This document shows, piece by piece, positions 52,382 to 61,254 of a stretch of 64,000 bases of DNA. The notes beneath the pieces are model-generated. The model was not told the DNA's origin, ran no database searches, and saw nothing but the letters and a program-made list of their open reading frames with translations. Each line of letters starts with the position of its first letter. Position 1 is the first letter of the stretch. The stretch covers positions 620,001 to 684,000 of the forward strand of contig NZ_MJIC01000015.1 of assembly GCF_001758465.1 (NCBI RefSeq), in the 5' to 3' direction. Origin of the DNA: Marisediminitalea lipolytica (GTDB lineage Bacteria; Pseudomonadota; Gammaproteobacteria; Enterobacterales; Alteromonadaceae). The position numbers and the translations under genes are program-made.

Positions 52382-52577
52382 AAGATCAAATCCTTTTGGG
52401 TCAGCAATGTCAGAAAGTAAAGAGGCGTTTATCGCGGTTTCGTGTGAGCTGCGAGGCTTTTACAACGATACAGCAACGAGCGCTGGATAAAAAACAGGTT
52501 GTTCAAATAGTAGGCATGAGAAAAGCATAATGCAACAACTGAAATGTGTTCGCGGGGATTTTATCGGCGGGGGAATA

Positions 52578-52601
52578 CGGCACTGCCGGTGTGCAGTGCC
52601 G
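52578..52601 (-). terminator. Hairpin after the aminotransferase gene
   Basis: Perfect 9-bp stem (52578-52586 with 52593-52601), six-base loop, 13 bp after the stop. No T-run, so termination is uncertain. Confidence 0.5.
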
Positions 52602-52613
52602 ATGACTAGCGTT

Positions 52614-53798
52614 TTAGGCCAGAACGGTTTTCAGTGCCTTAACACAGGCATCTGTTTCTTCTGGCGTACCTACACTGATACGTGACCATGAGTCGTAACC
52701 AGGCCAGGTTCTGCCTACTACCTTAATGCCCTGCGCACGCATCTTCTCAGCAAACTGGTCGTGTGGCATGCCGGTATCCATGTAGATAAAGTTACCTTGT
52801 GGGTTTTTAGCATAAGGACGGCCAAGCTCTTCAGCCGCAGCGGTTAACTTAGACCGTTCTACCTTAACCATGTCGCGCATTTTATTCAGGTTGGCGTGGT
52901 CGTCCATACTGGCCATACCGGCTACCAGACCTAGGTAGTTCACACCGCCCATGCGTAACTTACCGCCAATTTCCTTGGCTTGTGCAGCTGGCATAATGGC
53001 GTAACCAAGGCGTTGTCCCGCCATGGCGTGAATTTTAGAGAAGGTACGGCAAATAACCACGTTGTAACCTTCGGCAGCCAGGCTGGATTGCACGTTGCCT
53101 GGATAGCCGTCAGACATTTCGATATAAGCTTCGTCGATAAATACCTGGGTTTTTTGCGAAACGCGTTTGGCAAAGGCATTCAGCTTAGCTGGATCCAGTG
53201 CACGACCAACCGGGTTGTTAGGGTTACAAATATAAACCGCGGTGGTTTCTTCGGTAACGGCAGCTTCAATGGCGTCCAGGTCGAAGTCCATGTTGGCATC
53301 CAGTGGCACATAAGTTACGTCGGCACCCATAAACTCAGCGCCACGAGGAACGCCTTCGTAAGTGGCCATAGAGGTCACCAGCTTGTTGCCATTTTTAGTG
53401 ATCCAGTCTGCATAACCAAACAGGATGGGGGACGAGCCGTTGGTCACTACGATCTGGTCTTCAGAAACGCCTTCCTGCTCAGCAATTTTCTTTTTCAGTA
53501 CTGAGGTAGTCGGATCGGCATAACGACACAGGTTAAATAATTCGCCTTTCATGGCTTCTACCGCTTTTGCGGATGGGCCGAATGCATTTTCATTCGACGA
53601 TAATCTGATTAATCCGTCATTCAGATTTGGCGTGGCAGACGGGAAATGGTCTGTTTTCATTCCTGCCGCGCTAAGCTCATTAACCCCGGAATCTACACAG
53701 GCGGCTAAGGCGGTTGCGCCGGCGCCAAGTCCAACTGCTTTCAACCATTTACGGCGGGATGAATCCACTGGAGGAATGTTTTGGATATCAGATTTCAT
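52614..53798 (-). CDS. Tat-exported PLP-dependent aminotransferase (HisC-like), putative lipoprotein
   Basis: A 394-residue class I/II aminotransferase. The first 40 residues, with SSRRKWLKAVGLGAGATALAA-type signal (twin Arg at 15-16) and a Cys in LAACVDS near 34, give a Tat signal with a lipobox. The enzyme part has NPNNPVGRAL and VICRTFSKIHAMAGQRLGYA with the PLP Lys, close to histidinol-phosphate aminotransferases. Export of a PLP enzyme would need the folded-protein Tat route, which fits. Its activity outside the cytoplasm is unusual, because the amino-donor supply there is unclear. It is monocistronic and has no his neighbours. Confidence 0.88.
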   Translation of the reverse strand: MKSDIQNIPPVDSSRRKWLKAVGLGAGATALAACVDSGVNELSAAGMKTDHFPSATPNLNDGLIRLSSNENAFGPSAKAVEAMKGELFNLCRYADPTTSVLKKKIAEQEGVSEDQIVVTNGSSPILFGYADWITKNGNKLVTSMATYEGVPRGAEFMGADVTYVPLDANMDFDLDAIEAAVTEETTAVYICNPNNPVGRALDPAKLNAFAKRVSQKTQVFIDEAYIEMSDGYPGNVQSSLAAEGYNVVICRTFSKIHAMAGQRLGYAIMPAAQAKEIGGKLRMGGVNYLGLVAGMASMDDHANLNKMRDMVKVERSKLTAAAEELGRPYAKNPQGNFIYMDTGMPHDQFAEKMRAQGIKVVGRTWPGYDSWSRISVGTPEETDACVKALKTVLA

Positions 53799-54144
53799 AG
53801 GTCAGGTCACTCTGTCTTCAATATATAAAGTATACGGAGTCTCCACATTAAAGCGTATTTAATATGGATGCAATAGGGTAATTTAGACGATTAAATCAGT
53901 AAGTTGGCTGGCTTAAACCAAACAGGTGATTGCCATGCTTTTAACCACTATTCGCGTATGTATTGCTACTTCGCCGTTAGCCCGGCGATAGATGTCGTAG
54001 AATCAGGCAATTATGCCTGTCGGCAAAGGCGTCGAAAAAGCGTTCAACGGCCTAAAATCAGAGATAAAAAACGGGGCTCAAATTTGAGCCCCAACGGAGA
54101 ACACAACAAAAAACTGTTGTGTGATACTGTTTCCAGGGTAGGAA
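53799..54144. other. Intergenic region with CoA-transferase terminator
   Basis: 346 bp between the aminotransferase start and the CoA-transferase stop. It contains two hairpins at 54073-54122 (see terminator) and presumably the aminotransferase promoter near 53800-53870. No gene is supported. Confidence 0.6.
54066..54122 (-). terminator. Double hairpin terminator of the CoA-transferase gene
   Basis: A 20-bp perfect palindrome (54073-54092) is followed on the minus strand by GT and five T at 54066-54070. A second stem, 54101-54108 with 54115-54122, lies just before it and close to the stop. Confidence 0.8.
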
Positions 54145-55341
54145 TCAGTTTGTGGCAACACTTTTACGGATAACCGAACGCGCTGACAGCGCGGCTACTT
54201 GTTCATCACTGTAACCAATGTCTTTAAGCACGATATCGCTGTCTTCGCCTTCAAGGGGCAAATCATGGAATAAGGTCGTGCGCTCACCATCAATTTCGAT
54301 AGGTAGTGAAGGTAATTTAGCTTTACCCTGTGGTGTGGTGACTTCAATTAAACCGCCCGCGTTCAGGTGCGGATCGTTAAACAAATCAGAAGGCGTGTTA
54401 ATTGGCGCAAACGGAATACCGGCGCGTTCTAATCGGTCCATCAGGGTTTGCTTGTCCATGGTGGCAAACAATTCGTTAATGGCAGGGATCAGACGGTCAC
54501 GTTGAAGGACGCGGTCGTTATTAGCCGCCAGACTCTCATCGTTAAGGAAGTCGGTTAGCTCAAATTCGGCGCAGAACTTTTTCCACAGGGTGTCACTTAC
54601 CACACCAACAAATACACGTTCGTCATCCTGGCAGTGGAAGATATCGTAAATAGACCAGGCACTGCGACGCACAGACATTGGCGGTGGCGCTTCTCCCAGC
54701 ACGGTTTCCTGGGCCATGTGCTGACCAACCATATAAGCGGTGGTTTCAAACAGCGAACTGGTGATATGACGGCCTTTACCGGTTTGCTGGCGTTCGTGAA
54801 CGGCCGACAGAATACCGATTACGCCAAACATACCGCCGGTAATATCAATAACCGATGAGCCGGCGCGCATTGGACGGTCTGGTAAACCGGTCATGTAGGC
54901 GAGGCCGCCCATCATTTGGGTTACTTCGTCCAGCGCGGTGCGGTTTTCGTACGGGCCGGTTAAAAAGCCTTTTAACGAGCAATACACTAACCCGGGGTTG
55001 AGTTTGCTCAGCGCTTCGTAACCAAAGCCCAGTTTTTCCATGGCGCCGGGACGAAAGTTTTCGATCAGGATATCCGCATCCGCAATCAGCTTGAGGGCAA
55101 TTTCCTTACCTTCGTCTGATTTCAGATCAATACACAAACTGCGCTTGTTGCGGTTATACATAGGGAAATAGCCAGCACCAGAACCTTTCAGACGGCGGGT
55201 CTTATCACCATCAAGTGGCTCAACCTTAGTGACGGTAGCCCCCAGATCGGCAAGAATGACACCCGCGGTGGGTCCCATTACCATGTGGGTAAACTCGATT
55301 ACCTTGAGGTCCTGCAACGGTTTGGTTGCGCTAGTTTGCAT
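54145..55341 (-). CDS. CaiB/BaiF family (class III) CoA-transferase
   Basis: A 398-residue class III CoA-transferase. LKVIEFTHMVMGPTAGVILADLGA, KVEPLDGDKTR, DLKSDEGKEIALKLIADADILIENFRPGAM-like segments and the catalytic Asp in TALDEVTQMMGGLAYMTG are visible. It moves CoA between carboxylic acids, e.g. succinyl-CoA to a substrate acid, without ATP. ATG 55341 has AAGGAT seven bases upstream. It lies close to EtfAB and ETF-QO genes on the same strand as etfAB, which suggests activation of an acid for flavin-dependent oxidation of its CoA ester. The acid is unknown. Confidence 0.9.
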   Translation of the reverse strand: MQTSATKPLQDLKVIEFTHMVMGPTAGVILADLGATVTKVEPLDGDKTRRLKGSGAGYFPMYNRNKRSLCIDLKSDEGKEIALKLIADADILIENFRPGAMEKLGFGYEALSKLNPGLVYCSLKGFLTGPYENRTALDEVTQMMGGLAYMTGLPDRPMRAGSSVIDITGGMFGVIGILSAVHERQQTGKGRHITSSLFETTAYMVGQHMAQETVLGEAPPPMSVRRSAWSIYDIFHCQDDERVFVGVVSDTLWKKFCAEFELTDFLNDESLAANNDRVLQRDRLIPAINELFATMDKQTLMDRLERAGIPFAPINTPSDLFNDPHLNAGGLIEVTTPQGKAKLPSLPIEIDGERTTLFHDLPLEGEDSDIVLKDIGYSDEQVAALSARSVIRKSVATN

Positions 55342-55441
55342 AGGTCTATCCTTCAATCAGTATTCTTTCTTGATGAATAATGAAATATCAATATGACATT
55401 TCAGGGCGTATTCATCCTCAACCGGCTAAACGCCAGACGTT

Positions 55442-56371
55442 TTAAAGTAATTCGTTTAATTCAGGCAGTGCAGTAAAGAGATCCGCCACCAGGCCATAAT
55501 CGGCAACCTGGAAAATAGGCGCGTCTTCATCTTTGTTAATAGCCACAATGACCTTACTGTCTTTCATACCGGCAAGGTGCTGGATAGCACCGGAAATACC
55601 AACGGCAATGTAGAGGTCTGGTGCAACAATTTTACCGGTTTGGCCAACCTGCATGTCGTTAGGCACAAAGCCAGAGTCGACGGCTGCACGGGACGCGCCA
55701 ACGGCCGCGCCCAGTTTGTCTGCAATGCCGTACAGCAATGAGAAGTTGTCGCCGTTTTGCATACCACGGCCGCCGGAGATCACGATGTTAGCTGCGGTTA
55801 ATTCCGGACGGTCGCTTTCGGCAACCTGCTCACCTACAAAGTGACTCAGTTCGTTAGTGATAGCGATATCCTGATTTTGAATTGGGGCCGAACTATCCTG
55901 TGAAGGTGCAGGATCAAAAGCAGTACTACGAACAGTAAGTAATAACTTACTTTGCTGAGACGTAACGGTTGCTATGGCATTGCCCGCGTAAATCGGGCGT
56001 TTAAATGTAGTACCGTCCACCACTTCGATAATGTCAGAAATGGGCTGGCAATCCAGCAGCGCAGCAGCGCGTGGTAACAGGTTTTTACCAAAGGTGGTGG
56101 CCGGGGCCAGCACATACTTATAATCAGAGGCGATTTCTTTCAGCAGCGGGGCAAGGCTCTCGGCCAGCTGGTGTTCGTAAGCCGGGCTATCAAATACCAG
56201 TACATTGCTGACACCAGCAACCTTAGCTACCGCGGCGGCTACATCGGCACATTGTGTGCCCGCTACCAGCACGTCTACCTGCTCACTCAATTGGGTGGCA
56301 GCGGTAATGGTATTAAGGGTTGCGCCTTTGAGCGACTTGTTGTCGTGTTCGGCTATAACTAATACACTCAT
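55442..56371 (-). CDS. etfA: Electron transfer flavoprotein alpha subunit
   Basis: A 309-residue EtfA. The C-terminal FAD domain carries [30 protein letters not shown] and [19 protein letters not shown], all standard. With EtfB it takes electrons from acyl-CoA dehydrogenases and other matrix-type flavoproteins and passes them to ETF-QO. Its ATG overlaps the etfB stop by four bases. No dehydrogenase gene is present in the window, so the electron donor is encoded elsewhere. Confidence 0.96.
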   Translation of the reverse strand: MSVLVIAEHDNKSLKGATLNTITAATQLSEQVDVLVAGTQCADVAAAVAKVAGVSNVLVFDSPAYEHQLAESLAPLLKEIASDYKYVLAPATTFGKNLLPRAAALLDCQPISDIIEVVDGTTFKRPIYAGNAIATVTSQQSKLLLTVRSTAFDPAPSQDSSAPIQNQDIAITNELSHFVGEQVAESDRPELTAANIVISGGRGMQNGDNFSLLYGIADKLGAAVGASRAAVDSGFVPNDMQVGQTGKIVAPDLYIAVGISGAIQHLAGMKDSKVIVAINKDEDAPIFQVADYGLVADLFTALPELNELL

Positions 56372-57120
56372 GCGATCACCTTTGCTTCATTTTTTAATTT
56401 GTCGACCAGTTCTGCAACGCTCTCTACTTTAATACCGGCTTTACGTTGAGCCGGCGCTTCAACCGCAGTAATAACCACTTTGGGTTCGGCATCAATACCC
56501 AGCTCACTCAGCTCAGTGACCGCCAGCGGTTTGCGTTTGGCTTTCATAATGTTAGGCAGTGAGGCATAGCGCGGCTCGTTCAGACGCAGATCGGTAGTGA
56601 TAATGGCCGGCAGGCTTAATGACAGGGTCTGCAAGCCGCCATCCACTTCGCGGGTAACCTGAACGTCGTTGTCATTCACTACCAGCTCAGAAGCAAAGGT
56701 GCCTTGTGGGCGGTTAGTCAGGGCGGCCAGCATCTGGCCGGTCTGATTATTGTCGCCATCGATGGACTGTTTACCCAGAATCACCAGGCCAGGTTGCTCT
56801 TGTTCAACAATTGCCGCCAGGGCTTTAGCTATTGCCAGCGGCTCCAGCTCGGCGTCTGTTTTTACCTGAATAGCGCGATCAGCGCCCAGCGCCATTGCTG
56901 TGCGCAGCTGTTCCTGAACAGCATCAGCACCCACAGACACGACAATCACTTCATCGGCTTGCTTAGCTTCTTTTAAGCGCACGGCTTCTTCTACCGCAAT
57001 CTCACAAAAAGGGTTAATTGATTTTTTTGCGTTAGCAATATCCACACCCTTGCCATCCGACGTGGGGCGCACTTTGACGTTGTAATCAACAACGCGTTTT
57101 ATAGCGACGAGAATTTTCAT
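56368..57120 (-). CDS. etfB: Electron transfer flavoprotein beta subunit
   Basis: A 250-residue EtfB: MKILVAIKRVVDYNVKVRP opening, NPFCEIAVEEAVRLKEA adenine-binding region and GKQSIDGDNNQTGQMLAAL. It binds AMP and pairs with EtfA. It is divergent from the ETF-QO gene across 191 bp, so the three electron-transfer genes share one control region. Confidence 0.97.
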   Translation of the reverse strand: MKILVAIKRVVDYNVKVRPTSDGKGVDIANAKKSINPFCEIAVEEAVRLKEAKQADEVIVVSVGADAVQEQLRTAMALGADRAIQVKTDAELEPLAIAKALAAIVEQEQPGLVILGKQSIDGDNNQTGQMLAALTNRPQGTFASELVVNDNDVQVTREVDGGLQTLSLSLPAIITTDLRLNEPRYASLPNIMKAKRKPLAVTELSELGIDAEPKVVITAVEAPAQRKAGIKVESVAELVDKLKNEAKVIA

Positions 57121-57311
57121 GTTAGCTCCAAGTCAATTGCCTGACTGATTTTTGCTGTAGGAATGCGCAGCAAAAATGTACAAATAATTAGATATTGAAT
57201 AAATGCTATAACAATATATCATATAGTGCAATGTGGTTTTTTTGATTAATTTTTCAGGCGGGCTGTTTTCGCTTGTCTGGCGAAGATACATGCGTACAAA
57301 AGGAAGGCACT

Positions 57312-58949
57312 ATGGAACGCGAATTCATGAATTACGATGTGGTCATCGTTGGTGCCGGCCCTGCCGGTCTGTCGGCGGCCTGTCGGTTAAAGCAGATCCG
57401 CCCGGACAGCAGCGTCTGCGTAGTGGAAAAAGGCAGTGAAGTTGGCGCACACATCGTTTCTGGTGCGGTATTTGAAACCCGCGCGCTGGACGAACTGTTT
57501 CCTCAGTGGCAAAGCGAAGGGGCACCGGTCAGTGTAGCAGTGCAGCGGGATGAGATTTACATTCTGAAAGACGCTCAGGGTGCGCGTAAAATTCCCGGCA
57601 TGCTGGTACCCAAAACCATGCATAACGAGGGCAATTATATCGTGAGCCTGGCCAATGTGTGCCGTTGGCTGGCAGAACAGGCAGAAGCCCTTGGCGTAGA
57701 AATTTACCCCGGTTTTAGTGGCGCTGAAACCCTGTTTAATGAAGATGGCAGTGTTGGCGGTGTGATTACCGGCGACATGGGCGTTGACAGCCAGGGCAAT
57801 CCCAAGGACAGCTACATGCCAGGCATGGAGTTACGGGCTACTTATACCCTGTTTGCCGAAGGTTGCCGGGGGCATCTGGGCAAAGAACTGATCACCCGGT
57901 TCAAACTGGATGAAGGCAAAGAATCACAACATTATGGCCTGGGCATTAAAGAAATTTGGAGTGTGCCGCCCGAACAGCATCAGCCGGGACTGGTAGTGCA
58001 CACCGCAGGCTGGCCATTAAGCGAGAACGGTGCTGCTGGCGGTGGTTTCCTGTATCACATTGAAGATAATCAGGTGGTGTGTGGATTGATCACCGATTTG
58101 TCTTACAGCAATCCTTTCCTCAGCCCGTTTGATGAATTTCAGCGATATAAACATCACCCGCAAATTGCCAGACATTTGCAGGGCGGGACGCGGTTGGTTT
58201 ACGGCGCACGAGCAATTACTAAAGGCGGCATTCAGGCTCAGCCAAATATGGAATTTCCCGGTGGTCTGCTAATTGGTGATGATGCGGGGACATTGAACTT
58301 CGCCAAAATAAAAGGCAGTCACACTGCCATGAAATCTGGCATGGTAGCAGCTGAATGCGTGGCGAAAGCCCTCGACAGCAGCGCCGATAAAGCGATTGCG
58401 GTGGACTACAACCAGGCGTACCAGCAAAGCTGGGCTTATCAGGAGTTGTGGATGCAGCGTAACTTCGGTCCGGCCCAGCATAAATGGGGCAATATTGTCG
58501 GCTCGGCCTATGCTTTTATCGACATCAATATTTTTAATGGCAAGCTACCCTGGACACTGTCTGACCCGGTTGCCGATTACGCCACACTGACTCTGGCAAG
58601 AGACGCGAAAAAAATTGAGTATCCCAAGCCGGATGGCGTGCTGAGTTTCGACAAGCTGTCATCGGTATATCTGTCTAATACCAATCATGAGGAAGACCAG
58701 CCCTGTCATTTGCGTTTAGCCGATCCAGAAATCCCAGTTAAAGTGAATCTGACACGGTTTGATGAACCGGCCCAACGGTACTGTCCGGCGGGTGTGTATG
58801 AAGTGGTGACGCAAGGGGAGCATCAGCATTTTCAGATTAACAGTCAGAACTGTGTGCACTGTAAAACCTGTGATATTAAAGATCCCAGCCAGAATATTCA
58901 GTGGGTAACCCCTGAAGGCGCGGGTGGTCCGAATTACCCTAACATGTAG
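57312..58949 (+). CDS. Electron transfer flavoprotein-ubiquinone oxidoreductase
   Basis: A 545-residue ETF-QO. The FAD motif VVIVGAGPAGLSAACRLKQ is near the N-terminus, and the 4Fe-4S cluster ligands are in QNCVHCKTCDIKDPSQNIQW at the C-terminus, with the conserved ending GAGGPNYPNM. It passes electrons from ETF to ubiquinone at the inner membrane. ATG 57312 has GGAAGG upstream and is preferred over longer in-frame starts. Neighbouring etfAB on the opposite strand supports the assignment. The next gene, an SSS symporter, starts 12 bp later and is co-transcribed. Confidence 0.96.
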   Translation: MEREFMNYDVVIVGAGPAGLSAACRLKQIRPDSSVCVVEKGSEVGAHIVSGAVFETRALDELFPQWQSEGAPVSVAVQRDEIYILKDAQGARKIPGMLVPKTMHNEGNYIVSLANVCRWLAEQAEALGVEIYPGFSGAETLFNEDGSVGGVITGDMGVDSQGNPKDSYMPGMELRATYTLFAEGCRGHLGKELITRFKLDEGKESQHYGLGIKEIWSVPPEQHQPGLVVHTAGWPLSENGAAGGGFLYHIEDNQVVCGLITDLSYSNPFLSPFDEFQRYKHHPQIARHLQGGTRLVYGARAITKGGIQAQPNMEFPGGLLIGDDAGTLNFAKIKGSHTAMKSGMVAAECVAKALDSSADKAIAVDYNQAYQQSWAYQELWMQRNFGPAQHKWGNIVGSAYAFIDINIFNGKLPWTLSDPVADYATLTLARDAKKIEYPKPDGVLSFDKLSSVYLSNTNHEEDQPCHLRLADPEIPVKVNLTRFDEPAQRYCPAGVYEVVTQGEHQHFQINSQNCVHCKTCDIKDPSQNIQWVTPEGAGGPNYPNM

Positions 58950-58960
58950 CAGGTAGCAGC

Positions 58961-60364
58961 ATGACAACGACCATCCTTTACACACTGATTGTTTATAAGC
59001 TGCTGTTACTGGCCGTGGGCTTTTGGGCTCAGCGACGCACCAGCGACACGGCCGACTACTTTTTGGGTGGTCGGCAGCTTGGCCCCGTGGTCGCCTCCAT
59101 TAGCTATGGAGCCAGCTCAGCATCGGCATGGACGTTACTGGGCATGTCAGGCATGGCCTACAGTTACGGACTGGTGGCGTTCTGGATGGCAGGCGGTGCA
59201 GTAGCCGGAGCGATTTTTGCCTGGTTCTGGATTGCACCGCGCTTGTTACAACGAAGTCATGCCGGTGGCCAACTGACACTCACCGAGTTTATTACCGAAA
59301 ATACCACCTCCACTCAGGCCCAGCGGATAAAAGTGCTGGCCAGTGGCATGATCCTGTTTTGCTTTGTGTTGTACATATCGTCGCAGTTTCAGGGGGCGGG
59401 TAACACCTTTGCCAGTACTTTTGATATGGATGCCAGCGAAAGCATTATTCTTGGCGGCACTATTATTCTGATTTACACCCTGCTCGGCGGGTTTTGGGCG
59501 GTTAGTGTGACCGATACCTTACAAGGCATACTGATGCTGATTGCTGCCGTGCTGTTGCCCTTAAGTGCCTGGCATGCCGCCGATGGCTGGCAGGGGATCA
59601 GCGCAGCGCTTCACGCAGCGGGCGAACCGGCGCTACTTTCCTACAGTGGCACCGCAGCAGGCCTGACTGCTGTTGGTGTGGTGGTTGGTGGACTGGCAGT
59701 TGGCCTGGGTACGTTTGGCCAGCCGCATCTGGTGAGCCGGTTTATGGCATTGCGCGATACGAAAGCGCTTAACCAGGCTCGCTGGATGGCGACAGCTTGG
59801 TTTGCCCTGGTGTTTTTTGGCATGTGCTTTTTAGGAATTGCCGGGCGAGCCTTATTGCCCTCGCTGGACAATCCAGAAACACTGTTTTTTGAGATAACTA
59901 CGTCGTTGTTTCCATCGGTATTTGGTGCAGTGATGGTGGCGGCAGTGCTATCGGCCATTATGTCTACCGCAGACAGTATGTTGCTGGTGGCGGCGGCCTG
60001 CGTGGCTCACGATTTAGGGGTAGAGAAGTTTGTTAAAGGCCGTGAATTACTTATTTCACGCCTTGCTATGCTAACGGTGTCTGTTGCCGCTATCGCCCTG
60101 GCTATTGCTCTGCCTGCCAGCATTTTTTCACGTGTTCTCTTTGCCTGGACAGCCATTGGTGCGGCCTTTGGACCGCTGTTAATCGCCAAACTACTTGGCT
60201 GGCGCTTAACGGGGTCGGGCATATTTGCTGGCATGCTGAGCGGATTTGTCGCGGCCATCGTCTTTAATGCATTACCTAATGCGCCCGGCGATATTGCCGA
60301 GCGCACCATCCCATTTTTGCTGGCGGGTCTGGTATTGTGGTTTAGCCGTTCGAAAACAGCCTGA
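58961..60364 (+). CDS. Sodium:solute symporter, PutP-like
   Basis: A 467-residue membrane protein of the SSS family with about 13 helices. DTADYFLGGRQLGPVVAS is the standard N-terminal motif, and GTFGQPHLVSRFMALRD and AVLSAIMSTADSMLLVAAA are typical of PutP-like transporters (proline or related solutes with Na+). Being co-transcribed with ETF-QO is unusual for a proline carrier, so it may import an acid or amino acid oxidised via ETF. It is convergent with a hydrolase gene 12 bp away. Confidence 0.9.
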   Translation: MTTTILYTLIVYKLLLLAVGFWAQRRTSDTADYFLGGRQLGPVVASISYGASSASAWTLLGMSGMAYSYGLVAFWMAGGAVAGAIFAWFWIAPRLLQRSHAGGQLTLTEFITENTTSTQAQRIKVLASGMILFCFVLYISSQFQGAGNTFASTFDMDASESIILGGTIILIYTLLGGFWAVSVTDTLQGILMLIAAVLLPLSAWHAADGWQGISAALHAAGEPALLSYSGTAAGLTAVGVVVGGLAVGLGTFGQPHLVSRFMALRDTKALNQARWMATAWFALVFFGMCFLGIAGRALLPSLDNPETLFFEITTSLFPSVFGAVMVAAVLSAIMSTADSMLLVAAACVAHDLGVEKFVKGRELLISRLAMLTVSVAAIALAIALPASIFSRVLFAWTAIGAAFGPLLIAKLLGWRLTGSGIFAGMLSGFVAAIVFNALPNAPGDIAERTIPFLLAGLVLWFSRSKTA

Positions 60365-60375
60365 ACGCCAGGGGG

Positions 60376-61188
60376 TTACTGTAATAGCAGTAACTCCCTG
60401 ATATCCTTAACTGCGTTGTCCGTATCGTAGTCCAGAAACCCATGCCCCCATGCAGGGCGTTCGTGAATTTCACCTTGTTGCAGCCAGCCTTCGATAGCCC
60501 GGGTAGGCAGTTTTAAATCGTCATCCGGGTTAATCACATCAATACGCTGCGTAATTTCGCTGACTCTCTGCGGGAATACCGGTGCATAAGCAAAAGCGGC
60601 GTGATGCCCCCATTCGTAGTTTTCTCCGGCGCGTAGGTTCTCAGCAAAAGATTCGGCTGCGAGTTCCAGGGTATTTCCTTTACCCCCATGCTCTAACACC
60701 CTCTGCCACATAGTGATAAAGCGGGTGCCTGCGGTATCCAGCGGTACCGGCTGAAAATAGCTTTTTACCTGTGCTAACACCTCGGCGGAGAAAACCGGAG
60801 CGCCAATCATAATAATGCGGTTAACACTATCCGGTGACTGATGAACCATTTCTGCGGCCACCAGGGAGCCGGTGTGATAACCCAGAATATCTACCCGGCT
60901 AAGCTTTAACGCGCTGACTACCTGCCACATGCCGCGGGCGTAGTCTTCGATACTGACAGCGGGTGAGGCGGGAGGGCAATCTGATTCTCCATAACCGGGG
61001 TAATCCGGCGCTACTACCAGACGATCTACCGCCATCTGTTGCATAAACCGGGCGAAAATCCGGCCGGACTTGGGACTCATATGCAGACATAACAACGGAG
61101 GTTGTTGAATTTTATGACTGTCCGGGCCAGCTATTCGCAAATGAATCTGGCCGTAGTCACCGTCAATAAACGTACGCTTGATTACCAT
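60376..61188 (-). CDS. Alpha/beta hydrolase, paralogue of the double hydrolase
   Basis: A 270-residue cytosolic hydrolase: LLCLHMSPKSGRIFARFMQQ, APDYPGYGESD and ILGYHTGSLVAAEM, where the nucleophile elbow G-x-S-x-G is replaced by GYHTGS, putting Thr or His at the usual Ser place. A C-terminal His is in RPAWGHGFLDYD. The xSPKS start and PGYG motif match domain 1 of the double hydrolase at 7.9-9.4 kb, so both belong to one family. AAGGAAA precedes ATG 61188. It is encoded 66 bp after the DUF1838 gene. Confidence 0.82.
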   Translation of the reverse strand: MVIKRTFIDGDYGQIHLRIAGPDSHKIQQPPLLCLHMSPKSGRIFARFMQQMAVDRLVVAPDYPGYGESDCPPASPAVSIEDYARGMWQVVSALKLSRVDILGYHTGSLVAAEMVHQSPDSVNRIIMIGAPVFSAEVLAQVKSYFQPVPLDTAGTRFITMWQRVLEHGGKGNTLELAAESFAENLRAGENYEWGHHAAFAYAPVFPQRVSEITQRIDVINPDDDLKLPTRAIEGWLQQGEIHERPAWGHGFLDYDTDNAVKDIRELLLLQ

Positions 61189-61213
61189 AACTTTCCTTAA
61201 GCGGTACAAATAA

Positions 61214-61237
61214 CAACGCCGCTAAAAAGCGGCGTTG
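61214..61237 (-). terminator. Hairpin after the DUF1838 gene
   Basis: Perfect 9-bp stem (61214-61222 with 61229-61237) 17 bp after the stop, followed on the minus strand by TTATTTG. Weak terminator, so some read-through into the hydrolase gene is possible. Confidence 0.6.
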
Positions 61238-61254
61238 GTCTTAGTAAAATAAAC

